Part shown: piece after piece, positions 16,317 to 26,732 of the stretch
Position numbering within the stretch: the first letter of the stretch is position 1
Layout of the letters: the number at the start of each line of letters is the position of its first letter
From: Providencia vermicola
Lineage (GTDB): Bacteria; Pseudomonadota; Gammaproteobacteria; Enterobacterales; Enterobacteriaceae
Length of the DNA: 64,000 nucleotides
Direction of reading: 5' to 3'
Assembly (NCBI RefSeq): GCF_020381325.1
Contig: NZ_JAGSPI010000011.1
Location: 62,001 to 126,000, forward strand
Notes under the pieces: generated by a model
Seen by the model: only the letters and a program-made list of their open reading frames with translations
Told to the model about the DNA's origin: nothing
Databases searched by the model: none
Position numbers and translations under genes: made by a program

Positions 16317-17540
16317 ATGAAGAAATCATTTCTAAAAATTCTGTCTGTATCTGCGTTGTCCCTTGCTTTAATGGCATGCTCAACCAAGACAGAAAAAACA
16401 CCTAAGTTTTTACAAGGTAATGATGTTGAATCCTCAGATTGGCAGGTTTTTGAGGGAGATAGAAGGACTTACGAGCGCGTCGCTAAGATTGTCGATTTAT
16501 ATGCTAATCGTATTTTTAATGAAAGTGATGCACGAGGTATGGCGATTATTGTTATCGATAATAACCAAACGTTATCCCGTTATTATGGGGAAACCGCACC
16601 AGGGAATGGGAAGAAACCAGGCCCAAATTCATTAATTCGTATAGCATCAATTACCAAATTAATGACAAGTGAAATATTAATTAAACTTGAGCAAGACAAA
16701 AAACTGCTGATTACTGATCCACTGCAGCAGTACGCTTATCAAGGCGTTACAGTACCTGATAACGCCAGTGGGCAGCCTATTCGTTTATATCACCTTGCTA
16801 GCCACACAAGTGGTTTGCCGCGTGAACAGCCCGGCGGAAAATGGGGACGCCCTGTGTTTATTTGGCCAACACAAGATAACCGCTGGACGTGGTTAAAAAC
16901 AGGTAAGTTAGATGCAACTCCAGGGACAGAAGCGGCCTATTCCAACCTTGCTTATGACTTATTGGCTGATGCGATGATAAAAGCCACTGGACAGCCATAT
17001 CCGCAATTATTTAGCCACTATGTCACCTCACCTGCAAAAATGACAGAAACCACCTATACCCCAAGTAATGCGCAATGCGCCCGTTTAATGGAAGGGACTA
17101 AACCAAGTCCTTGTCATAACACCCTTGCGGCAGCTGGCAGTGGCGGTGTGTACTCAACCCCTGCGGATATGCAAAAGTGGATGCAACAGTTTTTATCAAC
17201 CGATACTAATCTGCGTAAAGCTACAGCTGCGCGAGAACAGGGTATTTATTTTCCACGCGAAAAACTGTTAGAAATTAAAGGAATGGATGTTGCAGGTCAT
17301 GCTGATGGGTTAGGCCTTGGTTGGGTGTATATGAAACCGAAAAATGGCATTCCTGGCATTTACCAAAAAACAGGTGGCGGTGGTGGGTTTAATACCTATA
17401 TGGCGATGATCCCACAACAAAATATTGGGGTCTTTGTGGTGATGACACGCAAGGATAGCAGCAAATTTAGTAAGTTAACTGTTGGCGTCAATGATCTGGT
17501 CGCATCCCTCTCATCTAACCATGCGTATGGAAAACATTGA
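16317..17540 (+). CDS. ampH: AmpH-like D,D-carboxypeptidase/endopeptidase, lipoprotein form
   Basis: A 407-residue penicillin-binding protein of the class C beta-lactamase fold, related to E. coli AmpH, a peptidoglycan D,D-carboxypeptidase and endopeptidase. The active-site motifs are S111-I-T-K114, Y208-S-N and K351-T-G-G. Long stretches such as LASHTSGLPREQPGG, GSGGVYSTPADM and LGLGWVYMKPKNG follow AmpH rather than AmpC. The N-terminus differs from E. coli AmpH: a lipoprotein signal ends in LMAC with C21 as the likely lipidated residue, followed by a linker of about 30 residues. By the +2 rule (Ser22) it should reach the outer membrane. No strong ribosome site is seen before the ATG. A cluster of hairpins follows the gene. 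Confidence 0.88.
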   Translation: MKKSFLKILSVSALSLALMACSTKTEKTPKFLQGNDVESSDWQVFEGDRRTYERVAKIVDLYANRIFNESDARGMAIIVIDNNQTLSRYYGETAPGNGKKPGPNSLIRIASITKLMTSEILIKLEQDKKLLITDPLQQYAYQGVTVPDNASGQPIRLYHLASHTSGLPREQPGGKWGRPVFIWPTQDNRWTWLKTGKLDATPGTEAAYSNLAYDLLADAMIKATGQPYPQLFSHYVTSPAKMTETTYTPSNAQCARLMEGTKPSPCHNTLAAAGSGGVYSTPADMQKWMQQFLSTDTNLRKATAAREQGIYFPREKLLEIKGMDVAGHADGLGLGWVYMKPKNGIPGIYQKTGGGGGFNTYMAMIPQQNIGVFVVMTRKDSSKFSKLTVGVNDLVASLSSNHAYGKH

Positions 17541-17629
17541 AAGGGTACCGTCGACGCTTTACAGGCAATGGCGAGCTATACCCCTACCCTAAAACGCGGA
17601 TTTACCCGAGTTCTTACGTTAATTGCAAC

Positions 17630-17823
17630 AACAGCCTGATCCATTCAGGCTGTTCAAACTGCTGACAAACCGATTAGGTTTGACTGCAGTTTGAACAGGT
17701 TTTGAAAATAAATTAGGAAAATCAATTTATTGATTTTCGGCTGATAACACAAAGTAGGAAAAACCACGCTTTTATCCTGCTTTGTCAACAACCTCAACAG
17801 CCTGACTCGTTCAGGCTGTTTTT
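17630..17823 (+). repeat. Cluster of five hairpins between ampH and an unknown gene
   Basis: Within 194 bases I find five dyads. H1: AACAGCCTGA/TCAGGCTGTT (17630-17654). H2: an 11-base outer stem GTTCAAACTGC/GCAGTTTGAAC (17652-17696) with an inner CAAACC/GGTTTG stem. H3: AAAATCAAT/ATTGATTTT (17718-17737). H4: ACAAAGTAGGA/TCCTGCTTTGT with one G-T pair (17749-17785). H5: the same stem as H1 (17796-17820), followed by a T run, a good terminator. H1 and H2 share three bases. H1 or H5 probably ends ampH transcription; the role of the rest is open. Confidence 0.7.
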
Positions 17824-17904
17824 CCTTTCAGCGCTTTGTGTAATACCTCGTCCAATCTAAACGATATTCTTAAAACCTCTTCGACGACAAAGACAGGAAT
17901 TAAG

Positions 17905-18405
17905 ATGAAAATCGCTTCTATTTTATTACCTCATGTACTCCGCCCCAGAGCCACTAAGCAAGGGAACGTCTCTGAATTAGTGCAGCAGCTTAGAAATATT
18001 TACAATCACCAAAATGCTTTTCCTGCCCCTAAAAAACCCGCAAGTATCGAAATAGACCTTAACCAATTAAATTGTCATCAATTAAAAACAAATAAAATTA
18101 AGCTGGAAAACACAAAAGAATATAAGCAACTGGTCAGTGATACACGCCAACAAGTGCAAAAAGAATTCACAAGAAAAGAGTGGGAAAGTGCCTATTCTAT
18201 ACAAAAATCCTATACTGCCAATGGCGGATTTTTCTCTTATGCACAACAATTAGCCAATAGAAGCGGCTCGAACGTTATTGGTGTTAAAGGGGAATATATC
18301 AGTGCAACGGAAAGAAATAAGCAGCAATATCTCTTATTTCGGCCACAACCCAAATTACTCGAACTCATCAGTAACTTAGGTAACTATTTTCTGAGTAAAT
18401 GCTAA
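17905..18405 (+). CDS. Unrecognised 166-residue protein
   Basis: I do not recognise this gene. The protein is basic and hydrophilic with no clear signal peptide or membrane helix. It starts MKIASILLPHVLRPR, has a Lys/Gln-rich middle (about residues 60-110), and ends with a more structured part containing GGFFSYAQQLANRSGSNVIG and an aromatic LLFRPQ stretch. The ATG at 17905 has AGGA with 6-base spacing; the frame is open to 17836 but without a ribosome site. It stands alone between a hairpin cluster and a terminator, and codon use is AT-rich. The C-terminal pattern faintly recalls cores of some secreted polymorphic toxins or effectors, but I would not assign a function. Confidence 0.6.
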   Translation: MKIASILLPHVLRPRATKQGNVSELVQQLRNIYNHQNAFPAPKKPASIEIDLNQLNCHQLKTNKIKLENTKEYKQLVSDTRQQVQKEFTRKEWESAYSIQKSYTANGGFFSYAQQLANRSGSNVIGVKGEYISATERNKQQYLLFRPQPKLLELISNLGNYFLSKC

Positions 18406-18412
18406 TAAAGGA

Positions 18413-18447
18413 AAAAGGCTGTGAAATCCGAAGATCCACAGCCTTTT
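18413..18447. terminator. Bidirectional terminator between the unknown gene and lptG
   Basis: AAAAGGCTGTG (18413-18423) pairs perfectly with CACAGCCTTTT (18437-18447), an 11-base stem ending in A and T runs on opposite sides. It serves both the gene ending at 18405 and lptG ending at 18464. Confidence 0.85.
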
Positions 18448-18463
18448 ATCAACAATAAAACGA

Positions 18464-19540
18464 TTATTTTCGTTTGACTAATAAGACAATACTGACAATT
18501 AAGAACAGTAAACTTGGCAAGATAGCAGCAATAATGGGTGGAACCGAATAGACAAGGCTCCAGTTACCAAACCCTTGGTTTAGCACGTAAAATAAGAAAC
18601 CGCCGACGATCCCCGATACGACTCGCACACCCATGGGTACGGTACGTAATGGCCCAAAAATAAAGGAAACCGCCATTAACATCATGACCGCCGCAGATAA
18701 CGGAGCTAAGATTTTTTTCCACAAACTTAGCTCATATACCGCCGCCACTTGGCCGCTTTCTTTAAGGTATGAGACGTATTGATACAGTCCGCGGATTGAT
18801 AACGAATCCGCATTCAGAGAGACAATTCCCAGTTTTTCAGGGGTCAGATTCGTTTTCCAATCAACACTAAGTCGTTGTGAACCTGTGATTTTTTTCTCAC
18901 TACTTAAAATCGACTCATCCACTTGTGATAACACCCACTGCTGATTAGCGGTATCATACTCACCACTTGAAGCAAACATCACCGATTTTAATTTTTGTTG
19001 TTCATCAAAGCGATAAACAGAAATGTCTTGGATTGATGTTGAATTGTTAATGCGCTGAATATGGATGAAGTCACGACCGTCTTTCGCCCACATTCCTTCA
19101 TCTGTCACGACTAGCGAGTTACCGACAATTTTTTCTGCACGGTAATTTCGCGCCCATTGCTCACCCGCAGGCGCAACCCATTCGCCAATAAACATCGCGA
19201 CAATCACCAGAGGAATAGCCGTTTTCATGACAGACAAGGCGATTTGCAAACGTGTAAAACCCGAGGCTTGCATGACCACTAACTCACTACGTGAGGCCAA
19301 CGCGCCAAGCCCCATTAAAGCACCTAATAACGCTGCCATCGGAAAGAAAATGTCGATATCTTTTGGTACGGTCAATAAGGTGAACACCCCTGCACTTAAC
19401 GCAGTGTAATCACCATCACCGACTTTGCGAAGCTGCTCGACAAATTTAATGATCCCAGATAGCGAAACCAATAAAAATAGCGTCACCAAAATAGAATTTA
19501 AGATGGTTCGCCCGATATATCTATCTAAAACACCAAACAT
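18464..19540 (-). CDS. lptG: LPS export ABC transporter permease LptG
   Basis: A 358-residue inner-membrane subunit of the LptB2FG transporter that extracts lipopolysaccharide for delivery to the cell surface. It has the family layout: three N-terminal helices (GVLDRYIGRTI, FPMAALLGALMGLG, SELVVMQASGFTR with the coupling helix), a periplasmic beta-jellyroll (about 130-265) and three C-terminal helices with SFIFGPLRTVPMGVRVV. Length matches E. coli (360). The ATG at 19540 shares one base with the lptF stop (TGATG), so the two are coupled; a TTG one codon earlier is a less likely start. A strong terminator follows. Confidence 0.95.
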   Translation of the reverse strand: MFGVLDRYIGRTILNSILVTLFLLVSLSGIIKFVEQLRKVGDGDYTALSAGVFTLLTVPKDIDIFFPMAALLGALMGLGALASRSELVVMQASGFTRLQIALSVMKTAIPLVIVAMFIGEWVAPAGEQWARNYRAEKIVGNSLVVTDEGMWAKDGRDFIHIQRINNSTSIQDISVYRFDEQQKLKSVMFASSGEYDTANQQWVLSQVDESILSSEKKITGSQRLSVDWKTNLTPEKLGIVSLNADSLSIRGLYQYVSYLKESGQVAAVYELSLWKKILAPLSAAVMMLMAVSFIFGPLRTVPMGVRVVSGIVGGFLFYVLNQGFGNWSLVYSVPPIIAAILPSLLFLIVSIVLLVKRK

Positions 19541-20637
19541 CAAGCCGCCCCTTTACTCAATTTAAGACGCATGCGGCGCATTGGAACGGTGTTCCACGCA
19601 TTAAGGATCACCGCCAAGACCAAGTAGCCTAAATTCACCGCCCACATGGTATAACGCGGGTCAATATCCCCCTTATCTGCACTATTACGCAAGGTACTTT
19701 GCAGCAAGAAGAAAATTAAATACAGCAACATTGCAGGCAACATACTGAGCACGCGCCCTTGACGCGGGTTCACTTCACTTAATGGCACAACCATCAAGGC
19801 CATGACCACCACAGAGAATACAATCGTTAAACGCCAGTGAAACTCAGCATTGACCTCTGGGGTATTTTCCTCCCACAGCTGCAGCATATTTTTTTGCTCG
19901 ACACGGTCATTACGTGTTTCACCTGATTGATGATCGACAATTGCTTGATAATTCACAAAATCTGTAATGCGAAAATCGCGCAGCAATGCCGTTCCTTCGT
20001 AGCGAGTTCCTTCATTAAGCACAACCACTTGGCGACCATCTGGGTCTTCTTTCATATAGCCGCTATCTGCTACGACAACTGAAGGGCGCTGTTCGTTCGC
20101 CGCACGTAACTGGGCGAGGAAAACATTTTTAAAGTTGCTTCCTTTAACATCACCAATATACAGCACATAGTTGCCATCTTTTGTGGTTTTAAATTGCCCT
20201 TCCACCATTGCCGCAAGCCCTGGGTTTGCTTTTGCATCCGCAAGCACTTGTTCTTGATATTGCGATGACCATGGCAGCATCCATGTAATATTGGCAACCG
20301 CGACCATGGCGGTGATCGCGGCAAGAACCAACGCGGCTTTAACTAACACACTTTTGCCCAAGCCACAGGCATGCATCACCGTAATTTCGCTTTCAGTGTA
20401 AAGTTTACTGTATGTCATCAATAGCCCAAGAAATAGGCTTAAAGGCAAGATAAGCTGTGCCATTTCGGGCACACCTAACCCCAACAAAGGAAGTACTAAG
20501 TTTGAGGGAATATTGCCCTGAACAGCTGCGCCCAGAATGTCTATCGACTTCTGGCTAAAAAAGATTAGCATCAATACAAAAAGTATGGCTAACTGACTTT
20601 TCAGGGTTTCCCGTACCAAATATCTAATAATGATCAC
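19540..20637 (-). CDS. lptF: LPS export ABC transporter permease LptF
   Basis: A 365-residue partner of LptG in the inner membrane. The start is a GTG at 20637 giving the conserved IIIRYLVRETLKSQLAILF, the same start as E. coli LptF (366); the open frame continues 19 codons upstream, but that part has no family counterpart. Features are GLGVPEMAQLILPLSLFLGL, SEITVMHACGLGKSVLVKAA, a periplasmic domain about 130-260 and C-terminal helices with VVPLSEVNPRQGRVLSMLP. It forms an operon with lptG and is divergent from pepA, as in E. coli. Confidence 0.93.
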   Translation of the reverse strand: MIIIRYLVRETLKSQLAILFVLMLIFFSQKSIDILGAAVQGNIPSNLVLPLLGLGVPEMAQLILPLSLFLGLLMTYSKLYTESEITVMHACGLGKSVLVKAALVLAAITAMVAVANITWMLPWSSQYQEQVLADAKANPGLAAMVEGQFKTTKDGNYVLYIGDVKGSNFKNVFLAQLRAANEQRPSVVVADSGYMKEDPDGRQVVVLNEGTRYEGTALLRDFRITDFVNYQAIVDHQSGETRNDRVEQKNMLQLWEENTPEVNAEFHWRLTIVFSVVVMALMVVPLSEVNPRQGRVLSMLPAMLLYLIFFLLQSTLRNSADKGDIDPRYTMWAVNLGYLVLAVILNAWNTVPMRRMRLKLSKGAA

Positions 20638-20806
20638 GCTTATTACGCCTGTGAAAACTTGTCTTTTGGGAAGAAAATGGCTAAGTTCGTTCAATGTCTG
20701 CCATTTACTAACATATACTCTGGTTTATTGTATGGCTAGAATGATATAAAAGCATTCTCTATACTGATTGAAATATCAGAACATGCTTAATATTCGTGAA
20801 ACCAGA

Positions 20807-20871
20807 TATACTTGCCATACTTCACGTTGTTTCGCGATAAACAGCATACAACGTGAGTTATTTCGCGTATA
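20807..20871. repeat. Short ERIC-like element in the lptF-pepA intergenic region
   Basis: This 65-base segment begins TATACTTGCCATACTTCACG and ends AACGTGAGTTATTTCGCGTA plus T and A. These ends resemble the two termini of ERIC and are partly complementary to each other. The ERIC centre is missing, so this would be a deleted and diverged member. Confidence 0.5.
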
Positions 20872-20976
20872 GATGGTTAGTTTAACATAAAGAGTTTATT
20901 CTCTATGAGGTAGATCATGCGAAACGCTAATTTTAGCGGGAGCATCGGCCTTTGTCTTTAAGATTCAGGAGAACGC

Positions 20977-22488
20977 ATGGAGTTTAGTGTAAAAAGTGGT
21001 AGCCCGGAGAAACAACGCAGCGCATGTATCGTTGTCGGTGTCTTTGAACCACGCCGTCTGTCCCCAATTGCTGAACAGTTGGACAAAATCAGTGACGGAT
21101 ATATCAGCGCCCTGCTGCGCCGTGGCGAACTTGAAGGTAAAGTAGGTCAATCCCTGCTACTCCATCATGTACCTAACGTTCTGTCTGAACGCATTCTACT
21201 TATCGGTTGCGGTAAAGAACGCGAGTTAGACGAGCGCCAATTTAAACAAATTATTCAGAAAACAATTAGTACCCTGAATGAAACAGGCTCAATGGAAGCT
21301 GTATGCTTCCTAACTGAATTACATGTAAAAGGCCGCAATAACTACTGGAAAGTCCGTCAAGCCGTCGAAACAGCAAAAGAATCGCTGTATGTGTTTGATC
21401 AACTGAAAAGTAATAAAACAGAACATCGCCGTCCACTGCGTAAATTAGTCTTTAATGTACCAACTCGTCGTGAACTGACCAGCGGTGAGCGCGCAATTTC
21501 TCATGGTCTGGCTATCGCCTCGGGTGTTAAAGCCGCTAAAGACTTGAGCAATATGCCGCCAAATATCTGTAATGCAGGTTATTTAGCGTCTCAAGCACGC
21601 CAATTAGCAGACCTTTCAGACAGCAAACTGACCACTCGCGTGATCGGTGAAGAGCAAATGAAAGAATTGGGTATGAATGCCTATCTCGCAGTGGGTCAAG
21701 GTTCACAGAACGAATCACTGATGTCCATCATGGAGTATAAAGGCAATCCAGACCCAGACAGCAAACCAATTGTTCTGTTAGGCAAAGGGTTAACCTTTGA
21801 CTCAGGCGGTATTTCTATCAAGCCTGCCGATGGCATGGATGAAATGAAATACGATATGTGTGGTGCTGCGTCTGTTTATGGTGTTATGCGTTTTATCACT
21901 GAGTTGCAGTTGCCAATTAACGTGATTGGGGTACTCGCTGGCTGTGAAAACATGCCAGGTGGCCGTGCTTACCGCCCTGGTGATATTCTCACAACCATGT
22001 CAGGCCAAACGGTTGAGGTGTTAAATACCGATGCAGAAGGTCGTTTGGTGTTATGTGATGCGCTAACCTACGTTGAGCGTTTTGACCCAGAATTGGTTAT
22101 CGATATCGCAACCCTAACAGGTGCGTGTGTGATTGCTTTAGGTAGCCACTACACAGGTTTGATGTCGAATCATAATCCTCTGGCACATGAACTGCTAAAT
22201 GCCTCTGAGCAAGCGGGTGACCGTGCATGGCGTTTACCGTTAGCGGATGAGTATTTTGACCAAATCACGCCAAACTTTGCGGATTTAGCGAATACCGGTG
22301 GTCGTCCTGCTGGGGCTATCACTGCAGGCTGCTTCCTGTCTCGTTTTGCGACCAAATATAACTGGGCGCACCTCGATATCGCAGGGACAGCATGGCGTTC
22401 AGGCGCAGCAAAAGGGGCAACTGGCCGTCCTGTATCCATGTTAGCGCAGTTCTTACTGAACCGTGCTGGCTTAAATGGTGATGAATAA
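20977..22488 (+). CDS. pepA: Leucyl aminopeptidase PepA (CarP/XerA)
   Basis: A 503-residue M17 aminopeptidase, the same length as E. coli PepA. The metal-binding signature N350-T-D-A-E-G-R-L (D352, E354, R356) is in place, with K/D residues in [21 protein letters not shown] and MKYDMCGAA. It removes N-terminal residues from peptides in the cytoplasm; in E. coli it also binds DNA in carAB control and Xer recombination at plasmid cer sites. The N-terminal domain needed for DNA binding is complete. AGGAGA lies 4-5 bases before the ATG. It is divergent from lptFG with an ERIC-like element between, and is followed by a terminator. Confidence 0.96.
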   Translation: MEFSVKSGSPEKQRSACIVVGVFEPRRLSPIAEQLDKISDGYISALLRRGELEGKVGQSLLLHHVPNVLSERILLIGCGKERELDERQFKQIIQKTISTLNETGSMEAVCFLTELHVKGRNNYWKVRQAVETAKESLYVFDQLKSNKTEHRRPLRKLVFNVPTRRELTSGERAISHGLAIASGVKAAKDLSNMPPNICNAGYLASQARQLADLSDSKLTTRVIGEEQMKELGMNAYLAVGQGSQNESLMSIMEYKGNPDPDSKPIVLLGKGLTFDSGGISIKPADGMDEMKYDMCGAASVYGVMRFITELQLPINVIGVLAGCENMPGGRAYRPGDILTTMSGQTVEVLNTDAEGRLVLCDALTYVERFDPELVIDIATLTGACVIALGSHYTGLMSNHNPLAHELLNASEQAGDRAWRLPLADEYFDQITPNFADLANTGGRPAGAITAGCFLSRFATKYNWAHLDIAGTAWRSGAAKGATGRPVSMLAQFLLNRAGLNGDE

Positions 22489-22524
22489 TCCCGTTTAGTG
22501 ACAGAGCTGTACCTCGTTAGTAAA

Positions 22525-22566
22525 AATATCCCGATGAGCAATAGCGATTCGGGATATTGTTTTTTA
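22525..22566 (+). terminator. Terminator after pepA
   Basis: AATATCCCGA (22525-22534) pairs with TCGGGATATT (22549-22558), then GTTTTTT follows. Confidence 0.88.
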
Positions 22567-22696
22567 TTCGATTAATTTTTAGATTAATTTAACCGCTAAA
22601 CACGCTATTTTGCTGCCTATTCAAAAAAGGTTATAATTTAGCGCATTGAGTATTATCAATAAGGTTGTTGCGCCTAGGCAGCAAATGATGGTCATA

Positions 22697-23146
22697 ATGA
22701 AAAGAGCAATATTCTATCAACTTGAACACCCTTCACCATCATCTGAACTTGAAGCCCACGAATGGTTAGCGTGTGAGCTTGCGGCACAAATGTGGCGTCA
22801 TGGGAAACGGGTTTTGATTGCTTGTGAAACACAGCAGCAAGCCGAAAAGATTGATGAGGCTTTGTGGCAACGCGATCCTCATCAATTTGTGCCGCATAAT
22901 TTGGCTGGAGAAGGCCCTCGTTATGGTGCACCGATTGAAATTTGTTGGCCAACAAAGCGTGGTAATACACCGCGGGATATTTTGATTAATTTGCAATCGC
23001 AGTTCGCAGATTTTGCAACTGCTTTCCATGAAGTGATAGACTTCGTACCTATTGATGAAACTTTAAAACAGTTGGCGCGTGAACGGTATAAAACATACCG
23101 TAGCGTCGGCTTCAATTTGACTATGGCGACGCCGCCAACTTACTGA
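22697..23146 (+). CDS. holC: DNA polymerase III chi subunit HolC
   Basis: A 149-residue protein matching E. coli HolC (147), the chi subunit that links the clamp loader to SSB. Recognisable stretches are [36 protein letters not shown] and [19 protein letters not shown]. Start choice is uncertain: the ATG at 22697 gives the family length, while an ATG four codons earlier at 22685 has a better-placed TAGG ribosome site and would add MMVI. It lies 11 bases before valS, the same neighbour as in E. coli, so the two are likely co-transcribed. Confidence 0.9.
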   Translation: MKRAIFYQLEHPSPSSELEAHEWLACELAAQMWRHGKRVLIACETQQQAEKIDEALWQRDPHQFVPHNLAGEGPRYGAPIEICWPTKRGNTPRDILINLQSQFADFATAFHEVIDFVPIDETLKQLARERYKTYRSVGFNLTMATPPTY

Positions 23147-23157
23147 ATATAAAGACG

Positions 23158-26052
23158 ATGGAAAAGAAACCAGATAGCCCAATGAATGAGCCTTCGCTCG
23201 ATAAAACCTATAACCCCGCAGAGATTGAGCAAAACTTGTATGCTCATTGGGAGAAAAGCGGTTATTTTAAACCTAATGGGGATACCACCCAGGACAGTTT
23301 CTGTGTCGTCATTCCACCACCGAATGTCACGGGTAGCCTGCATATGGGGCACGCTTTCCAACAAACTATCATGGACACCATGATCCGTTACCAACGTATG
23401 CAAGGTAAAAATACCTTATGGCAAACGGGTACTGACCATGCGGGTATCGCAACCCAAATGGTGGTTGAACGTAAAATCGCGGCAGAAGAAGGTAAAACTC
23501 GCTACGATTACGGTCGTGAGCCGTTCATCGACAAAATTTGGCAGTGGAAAGCAGAATCAGGCGGCACAATTTCCCAACAAATGCGCCGTTTAGGTGACTC
23601 TGTTGATTGGGATCGCGAGCGCTTCACCATGGACGAAGGTCTGTCCAAAGCGGTCAAAGAAGCTTTCGTTCGCATGTACAAAGAAAACCTGATTTACCGT
23701 GGCAAACGCCTAGTTAACTGGGATCCAAAACTGCATACCGCGATTTCTGACCTTGAAGTCGAAAACCGTGAAATCAAAGGTTCCATGTGGCACCTGCGCT
23801 ACCCTCTGGCTGACGGCGCAAAAACGGCTGAAGGCAAAGATTATTTAGTGGTTGCAACCACTCGCCCTGAAACCATGTTAGGGGATACCGGTGTTGCAGT
23901 TAACCCCGAAGATCCACGTTATAAAGATTTAATTGGTAAAGAAATTATTCTACCAATTATTAATCGCCGTATTCCAATTGTGGGTGACGAACACGCAGAT
24001 ATGGAAAAAGGCACAGGCTGCGTAAAAATCACCCCAGCTCATGACTTTAATGACTATGAAGTAGGTAAACGCCATCAGTTAACCATGATTAACATGATGG
24101 ACTTAGACGGTAACGTTCGTCACGAAGCGGAAGTTTTTGATACTAACGGACACCCTTCTACCGCCTATAGCTGTGAAATTCCTGAAAACTACCGTGGAAT
24201 GGAACGTTTTGCTGCACGTAAAGCCATCGTTGCTGAATTCGATTCACTTGGCTTATTAGTTGAAGTTAAACCTCACGATTTAACCGTACCTTATGGCGAC
24301 CGCGGTGGTGTTGTTATCGAACCAATGCTAACTGACCAATGGTACGTGCGTACAGCACCTTTAGCGAAAGACGCTATCAAAGCCGTTGAAGATGGCCGAA
24401 TTCAATTCGTCCCACGCCAATACGAAAACATGTATTTTTCTTGGATGCGCGATATCCAAGACTGGTGTATTTCTCGCCAATTATGGTGGGGTCACCGCAT
24501 TCCTGCATGGTATGATGAAAAAGGCAACGTTTACGTCGGTCGCGATGAAGACGAAGTTCGCCGTGAAAATAATTTAGCGGCAGATGTTGCACTACGCCAA
24601 GACGAAGACGTGCTGGACACCTGGTTCTCATCAGGCCTTTGGACGTTCTCAACACTCGGCTGGCCAGAAAATACCGATGCCCTGAAAACATTCCATCCAA
24701 CAGATGTATTAGTCAGCGGATTCGATATCATTTTCTTCTGGATTGCCCGTATGATCATGATGACCATGCATTTCATCAAAGATGAAAACGGCGAGCCACA
24801 AGTGCCATTTAAAACCGTCTACATGACAGGTCTTATTCGTGATGAAGAAGGCCAAAAAATGTCGAAATCCAAAGGGAACGTGATTGACCCATTGGATATG
24901 ATTGACGGGATTTCACTGGAAGACCTGCTGGAAAAACGTACGGGCAACATGATGCAGCCACAACTGGCTGAAAAAATTGCTAAACGTACTCGCAAAGAAT
25001 ACCCAGAAGGTATCGAAGCTCACGGTACTGACGCCCTGCGCTTCACCTTAGCGGCACTGGCTTCAACGGGTCGTGACATCAACTGGGATATGAAGCGTTT
25101 ATCTGGCTACCGTAACTTCTGTAATAAGCTTTGGAACGCAAGCCGTTTCGTGCTGATGAACACAGAAAACCAAGATTGCGGGCAAAATGGTGGCGAAATG
25201 AGTTTCTCACTAGCCGATCGCTGGATCATGGCAGAGTTTAACCAAACGGTTAAAGCCTACCGTGAAGCATTGGATACCTATCGTTATGATATCGCAGCGA
25301 ATATCCTGTACGATTTCACATGGAACGAATTCTGTGACTGGTACTTAGAGCTATCTAAACCTGCGGTTCATAAAGGTAACGAAGCCCAAGTTCGTGCAGC
25401 ACGTTTCACGCTGATTGAAGTACTTGAAGGCTTACTGCGCCTTGCACACCCTATTATTCCGTTTATCACTGAAACTATCTGGCAGCGGGTGAAAGTGGTT
25501 AAAGGCATCGAAGCCGATACCATTATGTTACAAGCGTTCCCTGAATTTGATACGGCGAAAGTGGATGAGTTAGCGCTCAACGACCTTGAGTGGATCAAAG
25601 AAGCGATTATTGCAGTACGTAATATTCGTGCTGAAATGAATATCTCCCCAGGTAAACCACTGGATGTCATGCTGCGTGGCGCTTCAGCAGATGCACAACG
25701 TCGCGTTGAAGAGAACCAAAACTTTATTAAATCGATGGCTCGCCTTGCAACAATCCGTGTCTTAGCGGACGGTGAAGAGGCCCCTGTTTCTGTGACCAAA
25801 CTGGTTAACGGTGCTGAGCTGTTGATCCCAATGGCGGGCTTAGTCGATAAAGACGCAGAGTTAGCGCGCTTAGATAAAGAACTGGAAAAAGTCACGAAAG
25901 AAATCGACACTATCGAAAGCAAACTGGCCAATGACGGTTTTGTTAGCCGCGCACCTGCAGCGGTTGTCGAAAAAGAACGTGAGCGCCTCGCTGCCAATAT
26001 TGAAGCGAAAGCGAAAATTGAAGCACAGAAAGTGACGATCGCCTCTTTATAA
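23158..26052 (+). CDS. valS: Valyl-tRNA synthetase
   Basis: A 964-residue class I aminoacyl-tRNA synthetase charging tRNA-Val. The HIGH motif is H62-M-G-H65 and the KMSKS motif is at 567-571. The editing domain lies between (about 200-350, with [12 protein letters not shown]), and the C-terminal coiled-coil arm (about 890-960) is Lys/Glu-rich. It is about 13 residues longer than E. coli ValS because the N-terminus carries a short extra segment; an in-frame ATG at 23182 would remove eight of these residues. Ribosome site before 23158 is weak (AAAG), consistent with coupling to holC. A strong terminator follows. Confidence 0.96.
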   Translation: MEKKPDSPMNEPSLDKTYNPAEIEQNLYAHWEKSGYFKPNGDTTQDSFCVVIPPPNVTGSLHMGHAFQQTIMDTMIRYQRMQGKNTLWQTGTDHAGIATQMVVERKIAAEEGKTRYDYGREPFIDKIWQWKAESGGTISQQMRRLGDSVDWDRERFTMDEGLSKAVKEAFVRMYKENLIYRGKRLVNWDPKLHTAISDLEVENREIKGSMWHLRYPLADGAKTAEGKDYLVVATTRPETMLGDTGVAVNPEDPRYKDLIGKEIILPIINRRIPIVGDEHADMEKGTGCVKITPAHDFNDYEVGKRHQLTMINMMDLDGNVRHEAEVFDTNGHPSTAYSCEIPENYRGMERFAARKAIVAEFDSLGLLVEVKPHDLTVPYGDRGGVVIEPMLTDQWYVRTAPLAKDAIKAVEDGRIQFVPRQYENMYFSWMRDIQDWCISRQLWWGHRIPAWYDEKGNVYVGRDEDEVRRENNLAADVALRQDEDVLDTWFSSGLWTFSTLGWPENTDALKTFHPTDVLVSGFDIIFFWIARMIMMTMHFIKDENGEPQVPFKTVYMTGLIRDEEGQKMSKSKGNVIDPLDMIDGISLEDLLEKRTGNMMQPQLAEKIAKRTRKEYPEGIEAHGTDALRFTLAALASTGRDINWDMKRLSGYRNFCNKLWNASRFVLMNTENQDCGQNGGEMSFSLADRWIMAEFNQTVKAYREALDTYRYDIAANILYDFTWNEFCDWYLELSKPAVHKGNEAQVRAARFTLIEVLEGLLRLAHPIIPFITETIWQRVKVVKGIEADTIMLQAFPEFDTAKVDELALNDLEWIKEAIIAVRNIRAEMNISPGKPLDVMLRGASADAQRRVEENQNFIKSMARLATIRVLADGEEAPVSVTKLVNGAELLIPMAGLVDKDAELARLDKELEKVTKEIDTIESKLANDGFVSRAPAAVVEKERERLAANIEAKAKIEAQKVTIASL

Positions 26053-26075
26053 TCATTGATTAATCAATGAGTTTG

Positions 26076-26110
26076 AAAGCCCTTATTCGCTCGCGGATAA
26101 GGGCTTTTTC
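26076..26110 (+). terminator. Terminator after valS
   Basis: AAAGCCCTTAT (26076-26086) pairs with ATAAGGGCTTT (26097-26107), continuing into TT. Confidence 0.92.
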
Positions 26111-26222
26111 TTGCTGACTAATTCGCGTATCATTAAAAGACTGCGTTCGCAGTTCTCAGATTGAAGTGCCCTTCAGGTTCTCTCTACACTGAGTTGTACA
26201 CAATAATAATCAAGAGTTTCAC

Positions 26223-26717
26223 ATGACAACACAAAACTACAAAGTTCGTCTTATCGAGCAACAAGACAATGCAGGGATTGCCGCAGTAATCCGTGAGGTT
26301 TCTGCAGAGCATGGCTTAACCGCGGACAAAGGCTTCGCAGTGGCTGATCCTATTTTAGACACCTTATTTGAAGTTTATAGCCAACCACGTAGCGCTTACT
26401 GGGTGGTGGAAATGGATGGGGAGATTGTCGGGGGTGGCGGCGTGTCACAACTGGCAGGTGGTGATGACAAAACGGCTGAGCTACAAAAAATGTATTTGTC
26501 TTCGGTTCTACGTGGCAAAGGCTTAGCGAAGCAAATTGTGTTGATGTCGTTAGAGTTTGCGAAAGCACAAGGCTATACTCGCTGCTATTTGGAAACCACA
26601 AAAGAACTACAAGCAGCCATTAAGCTGTATGAAAAGTTAGGCTTTGAATTTATTGCTGAAGCTCTCGGAAGCACAGGCCATAGCGACTGTGAAATTCGGA
26701 TGCTGAAGGCGTTATAG
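26223..26717 (+). CDS. yjgM: GNAT-family N-acetyltransferase (YjgM-like)
   Basis: A 164-residue acetyltransferase of the GNAT fold. The acetyl-CoA loop reads [11 protein letters not shown] (motif A, near residue 100), preceded by [11 protein letters not shown] and followed by [25 protein letters not shown]. It sits between valS and rraB, the position of yjgM in E. coli, although the intervening yjgN is absent here. E. coli YjgM is a small-molecule or amino-acid acetyltransferase; the substrate of this protein cannot be read from sequence. AAGAG precedes the ATG. A bidirectional terminator separates it from rraB. Confidence 0.82.
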   Translation: MTTQNYKVRLIEQQDNAGIAAVIREVSAEHGLTADKGFAVADPILDTLFEVYSQPRSAYWVVEMDGEIVGGGGVSQLAGGDDKTAELQKMYLSSVLRGKGLAKQIVLMSLEFAKAQGYTRCYLETTKELQAAIKLYEKLGFEFIAEALGSTGHSDCEIRMLKAL

Positions 26718-26732
26718 TTCTGTCATAAACAA

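Noticed and set aside
17630-17823. CRISPR array
   Set aside because: Only two hairpins share a stem, spacing is irregular and no cas genes occur; these are dyads, not spaced repeats.
15815-18405. Possible genomic island at tRNA-Leu
   Set aside because: leuX-type tRNAs are integration hot spots, but there is no integrase, no direct repeat of the tRNA end and ampH is a normal chromosomal gene.
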